From Bordetella parapertussis (GTDB taxonomy: Bacteria > Pseudomonadota > Gammaproteobacteria > Burkholderiales > Burkholderiaceae_C), in contig CAMDSU010000008.1 of the NCBI GenBank assembly GCA_945907335.1, positions 1 to 21,231 on the forward strand: a stretch of 21,231 nt of DNA. Direction: 5' to 3'. This document shows positions 1 to 7,163 of this stretch, in pieces (the first letter of the stretch is position 1; each line of letters opens with the position of its first letter). Made by a program: the position numbers and the translations under genes. The notes beneath the pieces are model-generated. The model worked only from the letters and a program-made list of their open reading frames with translations, did not search any database and was not told the DNA's origin.

Positions 1-128
1 CTAAATATCCAACTCTTAGAGCCAGCCACAGATACTTGCAAATACAGCCCGTTCCCGTCGGAGTAATAGCCTGGCTTAGTGGCTTTTGCCACCATCAAAG
101 GGTTGAGTTTGTCGACAATTCTTGCCAT
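1..128 (-). CDS. P4-type tyrosine integrase, N-terminal fragment (cut by left window edge)
   Basis: The reverse strand reads an ATG at 128 and stays open to the window edge, giving about 42 residues. The protein begins MARIVDKLNPLMVAKATKPG, followed by a YSDGNGLYLQV stretch and a GSKSWIF stretch. This matches the N-terminal arm-binding (DUF4102) domain of P4-like tyrosine recombinases, whose hallmark is an SDG-GLYL-V core followed by GSK-W-F. An AGGAAC ribosome-binding site lies about 5 nt before the ATG. The catalytic domain (R-H-R-Y) is outside the window and cannot be checked. Such integrases insert islands and prophages into the 3' ends of tRNA or tmRNA genes. Reading leftward, this one places the island to the left and the chromosome to the right. 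Confidence 0.8.
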   Translation of the reverse strand, partial: MARIVDKLNPLMVAKATKPGYYSDGNGLYLQVSVAGSKSWIF

Positions 129-141
129 AGTTGTTCCTAAG

Positions 142-165
142 CTACCCACATTACTACCCACACTT
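142..165. repeat. 12-bp tandem direct repeat upstream of integrase
   Basis: CTACCCACA occurs at 142-150 and again at 154-162, in two near-identical 12-bp units. It lies 14-37 bp upstream of the integrase start. Short direct repeats in this position are typical of integrase arm-binding sites or autoregulatory sites. That role is inferred from position only. Confidence 0.35.
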
Positions 166-283
166 AATGAGTGGATTCTAATGGTATTTAACGAACCATA
201 GCAAACTATCTTAACGATTAAGTAATTGATCTAATTGGATTTTTAGCGTCTTAAAAGTATTTCTCGGATTAATGATAGTAGGA

Positions 284-297
284 CTCTCTTTCCGCCA
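284..297 (+). other. Putative attachment-site core: tRNA-Ser 3'-end-like remnant
   Basis: CTCTCTTTCCGCCA reads like the last 14 nt of a tRNA-Ser gene: the end of the T-stem, the acceptor strand TCTTTCC, a G discriminator and CCA. The rest of a tRNA (anticodon arm, full T-loop) is absent, so this is not a tRNA gene. It lies about 155 bp upstream of a P4-type integrase, which is where such enzymes usually keep their att site. The match is short, so this is a tentative call. Confidence 0.35.
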
Positions 298-409
298 ACA
301 GGACAATGAATACGCTACTTACTTAAATCCATTTTCAGCAACCCCCTTGGTATTGGTGACTACTGAGAGCCTTGGCTGAGATTTAAAGACCAGATTAGCA
401 AAGTCATTT

Positions 410-1261
410 TTAATCATTGACCAGTTGGCTTGAACGCCCCAGCGTCCAAATCAAACCCAATCCAACGGACGTTCCCCGGTCTTTCAAATGCAAAGGGCTG
501 CTGCTGTTGGCGCCTTTGCCAGCAAAGTCTGTGCGGCTAAATGCAAACATCCGAACATCTTCATTGAGTTTGTGTGACAGCGTCAGTTGCGTCCTAGGTG
601 TGATCAATCCAGCGTTGGCCGTGTAAGCACTGCGCGATGAAGTCGCGTATTGCGAAGAAACGCCGTACAGGTATTGGTTGAATGTTTGATCGCCGTAAAT
701 CAGTCCCAAGCTTCCTGAAAATCCCCAGCCACGCCCCATGTCGCGTTTGTCGTAAGTGAGTTTGGGCTCGAACGCCAGGCCTCGGTAATGCACCCCACTG
801 TTGAACTCAAACACTCCGCGCAATGGCAACTCCAATCGAACCACAGAATCTGGGCTGGGGCGCGCCAGGTTAAGTTTGACCCTGGGGCCAAACTCCAGCA
901 AAAACCCCAGATCAGGCATGCCGTCGCGCACTTTGACATCGTCGCTGGAAGCACGCAGAGCACCGCCCAAGCCAATGTCAAATTCTGCAAATGCGGTTTT
1001 AGCCACTCTGGCGCCCAAGGTTCCCCCTGCCGCCCGCCACACCGGTCCTCGATAAATGAACCAGGGCAGAGCCAGCGCTCGGCCCACATCGTCATCTGCG
1101 CCGGGGTAAGCAGGGCCGGTCAGACCAAAGCCAGCCACACCTGCTTCCCATAAGGGTTTTTGAACGCCTTCGATATCGGGCTCCGTTTGGGCATGAGACA
1201 CCGAGAAAAACGAAAGGCCCATAAAGGCCGAACAAAACCAACGCGATCTGAGTATCCCCAT
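410..1261 (-). CDS. MipA/OmpV family outer-membrane protein
   Basis: A predicted 283-residue protein with a signal peptide (MGILRSRWF, a hydrophobic core, cleavage near SHA/QTEPD) and a beta-strand-rich body. The early motif GLTGPAYPGADDD and the alternating aromatic, glycine-rich strands fit the MipA/OmpV (MltA-interacting protein) family. In E. coli MipA is a scaffold for murein-synthesizing and hydrolysing enzymes; many relatives are outer-membrane proteins of unknown role. The body ends in strand-like segments (SVGLGLIWTLG) but continues to SQLVND, without the terminal aromatic common in barrel proteins. The frame can begin earlier with a GTG at 1291, but an AAGGA site 5 nt before the second ATG favours 1261. 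It follows the small secreted-protein gene after 33 nt on the same strand, so the two are probably co-transcribed. Confidence 0.8.
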   Translation of the reverse strand: MGILRSRWFCSAFMGLSFFSVSHAQTEPDIEGVQKPLWEAGVAGFGLTGPAYPGADDDVGRALALPWFIYRGPVWRAAGGTLGARVAKTAFAEFDIGLGGALRASSDDVKVRDGMPDLGFLLEFGPRVKLNLARPSPDSVVRLELPLRGVFEFNSGVHYRGLAFEPKLTYDKRDMGRGWGFSGSLGLIYGDQTFNQYLYGVSSQYATSSRSAYTANAGLITPRTQLTLSHKLNEDVRMFAFSRTDFAGKGANSSSPLHLKDRGTSVGLGLIWTLGRSSQLVND

Positions 1262-1294
1262 CATTGTCCTTAGCGAGCAGCCATTAGCCACAGA

Positions 1295-1771
1295 TTATTG
1301 ACACATGCCCAATGACATGATGCCTTCATGGTTGACCGGGTAATACCTGAAAACGTATTTACCGTTATCGAACATCTTGATATAGCCTTTGCCGTTGGCT
1401 GGACTGAAAATAACGTACGTACTGTCAGAACTCCATTGCACGTTGGCCGAGGCATACAAATCGCTGAACTGATCAAATTCTTTGGCAACGGTGAGGTCGC
1501 CTTTTTTTTCAGTCGCTTGTAGGTTAAAAGCAAACGCTTGGTAATTGGTTTTGCCCGCGCATGACACATGCATGTTCAGACAAAAGTTGGGCTCAATAGG
1601 TTTGCAGCTGATTTGTTCATTGCGTTTGAGTTTGTCTACCATGGTGGCAGTTTGCGCTGTGGTGTCAGCAGAAATCAGCAGGCCAGATAAAGCCAGAGCG
1701 CTGACCAAAAGCGGGCTTGAAAAAAAAGTGCAAGGGAGAATTGCGGCAAACGGAGAATGTGTGAGCGACAT
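1295..1771 (-). CDS. Secreted protein of unknown function
   Basis: A predicted 158-residue protein that I do not recognise. It starts at the ATG at 1771, chosen because AAGGA lies 6 nt upstream; a TTG 15 nt earlier also keeps the frame. The N-terminus has a long hydrophobic stretch (about residues 9-36) ending near DTTAQTA, consistent with Sec export. The mature part has Cys residues in ISCKPIEPNFCLNMHVSC and one near the C-terminus (GMCQ), which could form two disulfides. The remainder is mixed and aromatic-rich, with a repeated Tyr/Phe pattern (YVIFSPANGKGYIKMF, KYVFRYY) that suggests a small beta-sheet domain. It is the first gene of a probable unit with the MipA-like gene. Two 8-nt homopolymer runs lie within the gene (1502-1509 and 1720-1727). 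Confidence 0.7.
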   Translation of the reverse strand: MSLTHSPFAAILPCTFFSSPLLVSALALSGLLISADTTAQTATMVDKLKRNEQISCKPIEPNFCLNMHVSCAGKTNYQAFAFNLQATEKKGDLTVAKEFDQFSDLYASANVQWSSDSTYVIFSPANGKGYIKMFDNGKYVFRYYPVNHEGIMSLGMCQ

Positions 1772-2017
1772 GGAAATCCTTTGCATTGAAGTGGGGCGTT
1801 AGATTTGCAAGCCCATCCTTGGCGCTCACGCTAGGGTCATTTTGCTTGATTTGAACAGTTGTCATGAGCCAGCAGATTGTCTGGGGTCACCCGATACACC
1901 AACCCCCAGTGCATTCAAAGTTCAACCATAAAAGAATGGGTGCGACACAGAATTGACATGATAGTCACTAAACCGTCATCAATGACTCATAGTATTCTGG
2001 GGTCTTAGGAGAAAAAA

Positions 2018-2521
2018 ATGTCTGACCATGCGCCATTGAACGTGTTGTTTTTGTGCACGCACAACTCTGCCCGGAGCATTCTGGCTGAGGCACTTTTGAA
2101 CCATTTGGGACGAGGTCGGTTCAAAGCATTTTCTGCGGGCAGCAGTCCGCGCGATAACCAACAACCCAATCCTCTTGCTTTAGAGGTGTTGAAAAAAGAA
2201 GAAATTTCTATAGAAGGCCTGCACAGCAAAAGTTGGGATGTGTTTGCCTTGCCTGATGCTCCCCACATGGATTTGGTCATCACGGTGTGCGACAACGCAG
2301 CCGGTGAGGTCTGCCCTTATTGGCCAGGACAACCCGCCACTGCCCATTGGGGCTATGCCGACCCATCTGAAGGGGAAGGCTCGCAAGACGAAAAACGCAT
2401 TGCATTTCTGAAAACGCTGCATATGATTCGCAGAAGGCTTGAGCTTTTCACCAGTTTGCCAGCCTCCAGTTTGGAAAAATTAGCCCTGGAAAAAACAGTC
2501 AGAGGATTGGCCTCTCAGTGA
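2018..2521 (+). CDS. arsC: Arsenate reductase, LMW protein-tyrosine-phosphatase type
   Basis: A predicted 167-residue protein with the low-molecular-weight phosphatase P-loop CTHNSARS: nucleophile Cys13 and Arg19 in a CX5R signature. The general-acid Asp sits in the ADPS motif near residue 115. Two further cysteines, Cys91 and Cys99 in VCDNAAGEVCPYWPG, match the redox cysteines of thioredoxin-coupled ArsC enzymes rather than plain tyrosine phosphatases. The reaction would be cytoplasmic reduction of arsenate to arsenite. TAGGAG lies about 7 nt before the ATG. Its stop overlaps the GTG start of the next gene by 4 nt, so the two are translationally coupled. No arsR gene is visible nearby. A phosphotyrosine phosphatase role is less likely given the two extra Cys residues and the neighbour. 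Confidence 0.88.
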   Translation: MSDHAPLNVLFLCTHNSARSILAEALLNHLGRGRFKAFSAGSSPRDNQQPNPLALEVLKKEEISIEGLHSKSWDVFALPDAPHMDLVITVCDNAAGEVCPYWPGQPATAHWGYADPSEGEGSQDEKRIAFLKTLHMIRRRLELFTSLPASSLEKLALEKTVRGLASQ

Positions 2522-3165
2522 AAACATGGCAACGTTTGTTGTCAGAAGGCGTGGGCACTGCGGTATTGCTCTGCGTCGTTATAGGCTCTGGCATCATGGC
2601 CGAGCAACTGGCCCAAGGCAACGCTGCCATTGCGCTTTTGGGCAATACATTTGCAACTGTATTTGCCTTGTATGTATTGATTGAAACATTGGGGCCTATC
2701 AGCGGCGCACATTTCAATCCGGTGGTGACGCTGTTCGTGGCTTGGCGTGAAAAATGGCCGTTGATCGTCTCGCTGGCCTATGTGATGTCGCAACTTGCTG
2801 GCGCTGCTTGCGGTGCTTGGTTGGCGCATTCCATGTTTGGTTTAGACGTGTTTCAGTGGTCAGACAAAGTCAGAACCGGCTATGGCCAATGGCTGGCAGA
2901 GTTTGTGGCAACAACTGGTTTGCTTAGCGTGATTCTGCTGTCCCCCGCACAAAAAACTGCAAGCTTGGTGGCGGCATACATTGGGGCTGCCTATTGGTTC
3001 ACAGCGAGTACTTCATTTGCGAACCCAGCCGCGGTTTTCGGTCGCATGATGAGCAATTCATTTGCTGGGATTGCGCCCGGGAACGCTTTAGGATTTATTG
3101 CAGCTGAATTAGCTGGATTGTTTTTTATTGTCATTGTTTTCGGACTGATCAAAGGGCGCAATTAG
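2518..3165 (+). CDS. aqpS: AqpS-like aquaglyceroporin (MIP family), probable arsenite channel
   Basis: A predicted 215-residue integral membrane protein with about six hydrophobic helices. The two half-helix pore motifs are NPV (67-69, in ISGAHFNPVVT) and NPA (169-171, in SFANPAAVFGR). The Arg that normally follows the second NPA and lines the selectivity filter is replaced by Ala. Arsenic-operon channels of the AqpS type are also known to lack this Arg, and they let arsenite leave the cell down its gradient after ArsC reduction. It starts with GTG at 2518, overlapping the arsC stop, so the pair forms one operon. A general glycerol or water channel is possible, but the arsC coupling argues for arsenite. 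Confidence 0.85.
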   Translation: MKTWQRLLSEGVGTAVLLCVVIGSGIMAEQLAQGNAAIALLGNTFATVFALYVLIETLGPISGAHFNPVVTLFVAWREKWPLIVSLAYVMSQLAGAACGAWLAHSMFGLDVFQWSDKVRTGYGQWLAEFVATTGLLSVILLSPAQKTASLVAAYIGAAYWFTASTSFANPAAVFGRMMSNSFAGIAPGNALGFIAAELAGLFFIVIVFGLIKGRN

Positions 3166-3291
3166 CGGGCCTTGATAGATGACACATGCATGTCATGTTT
3201 TTCATGTAAAAACTTATCACGCATTTCACTGGCCGAATCAGTGAATGAACCTCTTTTCAATCTTCAAATGACGCGCATTTTTAATTCAGCA

Positions 3292-3963
3292 ATGAAGCGA
3301 ATTTATAAATTCTCAACCATGCTTGTATGGTGGTTAGTTTGCTGCAATGCCTATGCTGTTGCCAGCAGCGATATGCTTTTGCACATTGTTGAACAATGCA
3401 CAAACACAAGTGCCGCCGCGTATTGCGAAAAATGCCTTGCACCGCAATTACCTGCCATGTGTTCAGGGAAAACATCTTGTCGGGCCACCAGCGAAATTTG
3501 GCATGAAACCTCAGAATATGTGGCAATGAGAGACATCAAAATGTGCGGTTGCCCCAGCGATTTTGTGCACGGATTGGTACTGCCTAAGGCGAGAGTCACA
3601 GGTGTCGAAGATGCCAACCGCCCAGACAGCATTTGGCAGTTTTCTTGGGACATTGCCCAAAAAAAATTACCACGCAATGAAATTGCACTTGCCGTGAATC
3701 CAAGAACAAGGCGGTCACAAAACCAATTACATGTTCATTTGGTCAAGCTAAAAGAGGGGGTTGCCTCACGATTTTTATCGACTGTCACAGCACATACACA
3801 AAATTTAAATAACGTCTGGACATTGGCTGCTAATGTTGCAAAAACAAACCAGATGACAGATTACGGTGTATTGGTTGTCGCAGATAAAAGCAGTGGATAC
3901 CTGGTTGTAGTAAGTCGGGAAAGTCCAGAGGCACTGTTTACACATGCATATTGCACACCTTGA
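3292..3963 (+). CDS. cdh: CDP-diacylglycerol pyrophosphatase (periplasmic)
   Basis: With the start at 3292 the protein has 223 residues, a signal or anchor segment (MKRIYKFSTMLVWWLVCCNAYA), and a Cdh-family body. The core motifs are CGCPSDFVHGLVLPKARVTG, then EDANRPDSIWQFSW, then a HIT-like HxH in NQLHVHLVKL. Cdh hydrolyses CDP-diacylglycerol to CMP and phosphatidate. The length is close to E. coli Cdh (about 250). Several cysteines in the N-terminal half fit a periplasmic location. The frame is open back to 3172, with other starts at 3190 and 3268; none has a convincing ribosome-binding site, so the start is uncertain. It lies 126 nt after aqpS and 39 nt before the cupin-like gene, and probably begins a phospholipid-turnover operon. 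Confidence 0.82.
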   Translation: MKRIYKFSTMLVWWLVCCNAYAVASSDMLLHIVEQCTNTSAAAYCEKCLAPQLPAMCSGKTSCRATSEIWHETSEYVAMRDIKMCGCPSDFVHGLVLPKARVTGVEDANRPDSIWQFSWDIAQKKLPRNEIALAVNPRTRRSQNQLHVHLVKLKEGVASRFLSTVTAHTQNLNNVWTLAANVAKTNQMTDYGVLVVADKSSGYLVVVSRESPEALFTHAYCTP

Positions 3964-4002
3964 AGTCTTTCGAATATGACTATTTACTCACAGGATTCAA
4001 AC

Positions 4003-4305
4003 ATGGAGCCGACTCAAAACCCGCTGGAAAAATACAAACATTCGCTGAACCAGCAGGGGTTTATCTCACCAATGCTGACCACATTAGCGCCGCATGAAAA
4101 ATTAAAGCGACATTCGAGCAACCAAGAAATATGTGGCGTTGTATTAGATGGCGAATTGAAACTCGTTACAGATTTACAGAATACTACTTACACAAAGCAT
4201 GAAATTTTCTTCATAGACGGCAGTGACAATTTTGAAATCCAGTGTGGTTCAAATGGGGCACAGTATTTGTTTTCATTCAAAAATAATTACAAGAAAGCAT
4301 GCTGA
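4003..4305 (+). CDS. Small cupin-like protein
   Basis: A predicted 100-residue soluble protein. The stretch [21 protein letters not shown], then a turn ([12 protein letters not shown]) and [15 protein letters not shown], resembles a single-domain cupin barrel (LAPGE--H-H, then V--G-, then ---I-G). The metal-binding set is reduced: only the His in KRHSS is clearly in place, so it may be a binding rather than an enzymatic cupin. AGGA lies 7 nt before the ATG at 4003, which is better than the upstream ATG at 3976. Its stop overlaps the start of the phosphodiesterase gene by 7 nt, so the two are translationally coupled. There is no signal peptide, although both neighbours are exported. The function is unknown. 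Confidence 0.6.
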   Translation: MEPTQNPLEKYKHSLNQQGFISPMLTTLAPHEKLKRHSSNQEICGVVLDGELKLVTDLQNTTYTKHEIFFIDGSDNFEIQCGSNGAQYLFSFKNNYKKAC

Positions 4306-5504
4306 AAGTCACTTATTCCATACTGCTTTTTGTCACTGCAGGATGTGCATGGTCTGCTGAATCAGATGTTCAGTTAGGGCCTCGGCCTTTTTTTCTGGTC
4401 TCGCAAATGCAGGATTCTCCGTTGAAGCAACAATTGCAGCAATGCAGCAAAGGTCCATTTCGTAAAACCAACTTCTCGATCGGCCATCGCGGTGCAGCAC
4501 TGATGTTTCCTGAACATACGCGAGAGTCCTACGAGGCTGCAGCAAAAATGGGTGCTGGTGTGCTTGAGTGCGATGTCACCTTTACCAAGGACAAAGAATT
4601 GGTTTGTCGACATGCACAAAATGATTTGCATACATCCACCAATATTTTGTTAACGCCGCTGGCTGCCAAATGCACTAAACCTTTTGAGCCTTACAACCCG
4701 ATCACTCAAACACCAGCCAGCGCCGAGTGCAGAACCAGCGATATCACCTTGGCCGAGTTCAAAACCTTGCGTGGAAAAATGGATGGGTTCAATCCCATGG
4801 GGGCGACAGCTAAGGAATATGTTGCTGGCACGCCTACATGGCGAACAGATCTTTATGCTGGCCCGACAAGTGGCACATTGATGAGCCACAAAGAAAGTAT
4901 TGCGCTCTTTAAGCAACTGGGCGTGAAGATGACGCCTGAACTCAAGGAGGCCACCGTTGCCATGCCGTTTGAAGGGTTCAGTCAGCAGCAATATGCTCAA
5001 AAAATGTTGGACGAATACAAAGCGGCAGGTGTGATGCCAATCGATGTATTTGCCCAATCATTCCATGAGGCAGATGTTCTTTATTGGATCAACAAAGAAC
5101 CAGAATTTGCCAAACAAGTAGTTTTTCTTGATGGAGCAGAATCCGTCAAAGATCTCCCCACAATTGATGCGCTCAAGGCTTACAAAGCCAAAGGCATACA
5201 GATTGTTGCTCCCCCCATATTTGCGTTGTTGACGGTTGAGAATGGAAAAATCGCACCGTCAGCATATGCAAAAAATATTCGAAAAGCAGGTCTCGAAACA
5301 ATCACTTGGTCGCTGGAGCGTTCTGGTGTCATGGCCAGTCAAAAGGGCGGTTGGTACTTTCAGTCAGTGAGTCAAAGCATCCACAATGAAGGGGATATCT
5401 TGCTGGTTTTAGATGTGTTGGCCAAAGAGGTTGGCATTCGCGGCATCTTTTCAGATTGGCCAGCAACTGTGACTTTTTACGCTAACTGTATGGGGTTAGA
5501 GTAA
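4299..5504 (+). CDS. Secreted glycerophosphodiester phosphodiesterase (GlpQ-like)
   Basis: A predicted 401-residue protein with a signal peptide ([20 protein letters not shown]) and a GDPD TIM-barrel domain. The signature [16 protein letters not shown] supplies His63 and Arg64. [10 protein letters not shown] supplies the metal ligands Glu90 and Asp92, and [14 protein letters not shown] supplies the second catalytic His105. The usual PENT is PEHT here. The enzyme class hydrolyses glycerophosphodiesters, such as deacylated phospholipids, to glycerol-3-phosphate and an alcohol, in the periplasm. The Cys in TAGC could be a lipobox, but the -3 residue is Thr, so a plain Sec signal is more likely. 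It overlaps the cupin-like gene by 7 nt, and with cdh upstream it suggests salvage of phosphorus from lipid head groups. Confidence 0.88.
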   Translation: MLKVTYSILLFVTAGCAWSAESDVQLGPRPFFLVSQMQDSPLKQQLQQCSKGPFRKTNFSIGHRGAALMFPEHTRESYEAAAKMGAGVLECDVTFTKDKELVCRHAQNDLHTSTNILLTPLAAKCTKPFEPYNPITQTPASAECRTSDITLAEFKTLRGKMDGFNPMGATAKEYVAGTPTWRTDLYAGPTSGTLMSHKESIALFKQLGVKMTPELKEATVAMPFEGFSQQQYAQKMLDEYKAAGVMPIDVFAQSFHEADVLYWINKEPEFAKQVVFLDGAESVKDLPTIDALKAYKAKGIQIVAPPIFALLTVENGKIAPSAYAKNIRKAGLETITWSLERSGVMASQKGGWYFQSVSQSIHNEGDILLVLDVLAKEVGIRGIFSDWPATVTFYANCMGLE

Positions 5505-5600
5505 AAAAATCCGCCAATAAATGTCCAAACCACAAGCATCATCCATTTCTCAACACCATTCGTTTCAGAGTTGTACTGAATTTATCTAAGGAAAATCTGT

Positions 5601-6512
5601 ATGGAAAAATTAAACCAACTTGACGCTGAGCAGCTAAGAAAAATTCGCGAGGATCTTCTCGACTCTATCGATGAAGAATTAGAAATGACGATTGATGACG
5701 GCGAGAATGAAAATAGCCCGCATGCCAGCGATGAAGAAAAACGTGCAAGAGCTGTTTATTTCCGAGAGCTATTGCGTTTGCAAGGAGAGCTTGTCAAGCT
5801 GCAAGATTGGGTGGTTGCAACCAAGCAAAAAGTAGTGATTCTTTTCGAGGGAAGAGATGCTGCTGGAAAAGGTGGTGTCATCAAGCGTATTACCCAAAGG
5901 CTCAATCCCCGGGTATGTCGTGTGGCAGCACTCCCAGCCCCTAACGACCGTGAAAGAACGCAATGGTACTTTCAACGCTACGTCACGCATTTGCCTGCAG
6001 CAGGCGAGATCGTTTTATTTGATCGCAGCTGGTACAACCGGGCAGGCGTTGAGCGGGTCATGGGATTTTGTACGGACAATGAATACGAAGAATTTTTTCG
6101 AACTGTGCCTGAATTTGAAAAGATGTTGGCGCGAAGTGGTATCACTTTGCTGAAGTATTGGTTTTCTATCACTGATGATGAACAGCACGCCCGATTTTTG
6201 GGTCGCATTCACGACCCCTTAAAGCAATGGAAACTCAGCCCCATGGATTTAGAAAGCCGTCGTCGCTGGGAAGATTACACACGCGCCAAAGAAACCATGA
6301 TCGAGCGCACCCACATCGCTGAAGCGCCCTGGTGGGTGGTGCAAGCTGTTGACAAAAAACGTGCTCGCCTCAATTGCATCAACCATTTGCTGTCGCAATT
6401 CAATTACCACGAAATTGCCCATGAAGAAATAGCGTTACCCGAGCGCGTACGCAACCCAGACTACATTCGCCACCCTGTGCCAGAGCAAATGATTGTTCCT
6501 GAAAAATATTGA
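5601..6512 (+). CDS. ppk2: Polyphosphate kinase 2 (PPK2 family)
   Basis: A predicted 303-residue cytoplasmic protein. The PPK2 kinase fold is clear: Walker A GRDAAGKGG at 84-92, lid-region sequence PAPNDRERTQWYFQRY at about 112-127, and Walker B IVLFDRSWYNRAGVERVMGF at 137-156. PPK2 enzymes transfer phosphate between polyphosphate and nucleoside mono- or diphosphates, often making GTP or ATP from polyphosphate. The length suits a single-domain PPK2. The N-terminal 50 residues are acidic and predicted helical. An AAGGAAAA site precedes the ATG by about 6 nt. It stands alone on the plus strand, 96 nt after the phosphodiesterase gene, and converges on the SixA-like gene. The exact nucleotide preference (ADP, GDP or AMP) cannot be read from the sequence. 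Confidence 0.92.
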   Translation: MEKLNQLDAEQLRKIREDLLDSIDEELEMTIDDGENENSPHASDEEKRARAVYFRELLRLQGELVKLQDWVVATKQKVVILFEGRDAAGKGGVIKRITQRLNPRVCRVAALPAPNDRERTQWYFQRYVTHLPAAGEIVLFDRSWYNRAGVERVMGFCTDNEYEEFFRTVPEFEKMLARSGITLLKYWFSITDDEQHARFLGRIHDPLKQWKLSPMDLESRRRWEDYTRAKETMIERTHIAEAPWWVVQAVDKKRARLNCINHLLSQFNYHEIAHEEIALPERVRNPDYIRHPVPEQMIVPEKY

Positions 6513-6559
6513 TGGATGGTTGACATTGCTTTACTCTAATGAAAAGAATATAAAAACTC

Positions 6560-7024
6560 TTAGAGCATATCTGGCGTTTGTACCGTCACCAAATTTACTT
6601 GGGTGGTTTCGTTCATAGATGTTTTACTGCGAAGCCACCAAACTGAGCATTTCTTGACATTTAGTTCTTGCGATTGAATGCCAAGCAATTGGCTCACTAT
6701 TTGTCCAATGAGTGGTTGGTGTGACACCAAAAGAATCGTTTGTTTGTTATTGGGCCAGTTAACAAGTTTCAGCACATCATCTGGCAAGGCATTGGGTGAA
6801 AGTTCATCACGGCATTTGTACTTTCGGCCAAGTGGCTTTAAGGTTTGTTCGGCGCGTACTGTGGGACAACAAAGTATTTTTGAGCTTTCTGGTAACTGTC
6901 TCTCCAGCCATCGCGACATCCGAATGGCTTGTCGTTCACCGCGAGCGCTCAAAGGACGGTCGTTGTCAGACTGCCCGTCGATCAACTCTACTGCTTCAGC
7001 ATGTCGCCAAAATATCAAATCCAT
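6560..7024 (-). CDS. sixA: SixA-type phosphohistidine phosphatase
   Basis: A predicted 154-residue single-domain histidine phosphatase. The N-terminal FWRHAEA motif supplies the catalytic Arg and His. DRPLSARGERQA and CCPTVRAEQTL follow as in SixA, and VSHQPLIGQI supplies the second catalytic His. SixA dephosphorylates phosphohistidine on signalling or PTS proteins; homologues in many proteobacteria sit beside polyphosphate genes, as here beside ppk2. The start is taken at 7024 so that MDLIFWRHAEA begins the protein; a start 15 nt upstream is possible. It converges on ppk2 with 47 nt between stops and no clear terminator, and it is divergent from ugd across 139 bp. Confidence 0.87.
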   Translation of the reverse strand: MDLIFWRHAEAVELIDGQSDNDRPLSARGERQAIRMSRWLERQLPESSKILCCPTVRAEQTLKPLGRKYKCRDELSPNALPDDVLKLVNWPNNKQTILLVSHQPLIGQIVSQLLGIQSQELNVKKCSVWWLRSKTSMNETTQVNLVTVQTPDML

Positions 7025-7163
7025 AGCAACTTTATGCAAATGAAAATCTGAGCATGCAACACATACATGTCATATCAATGACGAATCCTTTTCATCAAAT
7101 ATTCATATAAAAATCAAATAATTGTCACAGTCAACAACTAGCATTACTAAAACTGGAGCAACT

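Noticed and set aside
1953..1995. TTGACA at 1953-1958 and TAGTAT at 1990-1995 as an arsC promoter
   Set aside because: The two boxes are 31 nt apart, too far to act together, and neither has a good partner at 16-18 nt.
3184..3193. 10-bp palindrome ACATGCATGT upstream of cdh
   Set aside because: It is short, lies in a region full of CATG words, and the flanks do not extend the symmetry. It could also fall inside cdh if an upstream start is used.
7066..7083. Pho-box-like TGTCAT upstream of ugd
   Set aside because: Only the first half-site fits; the second half matches poorly, and overall agreement was about 11 of 18 positions by hand, near what AT-rich intergenic DNA gives by chance.
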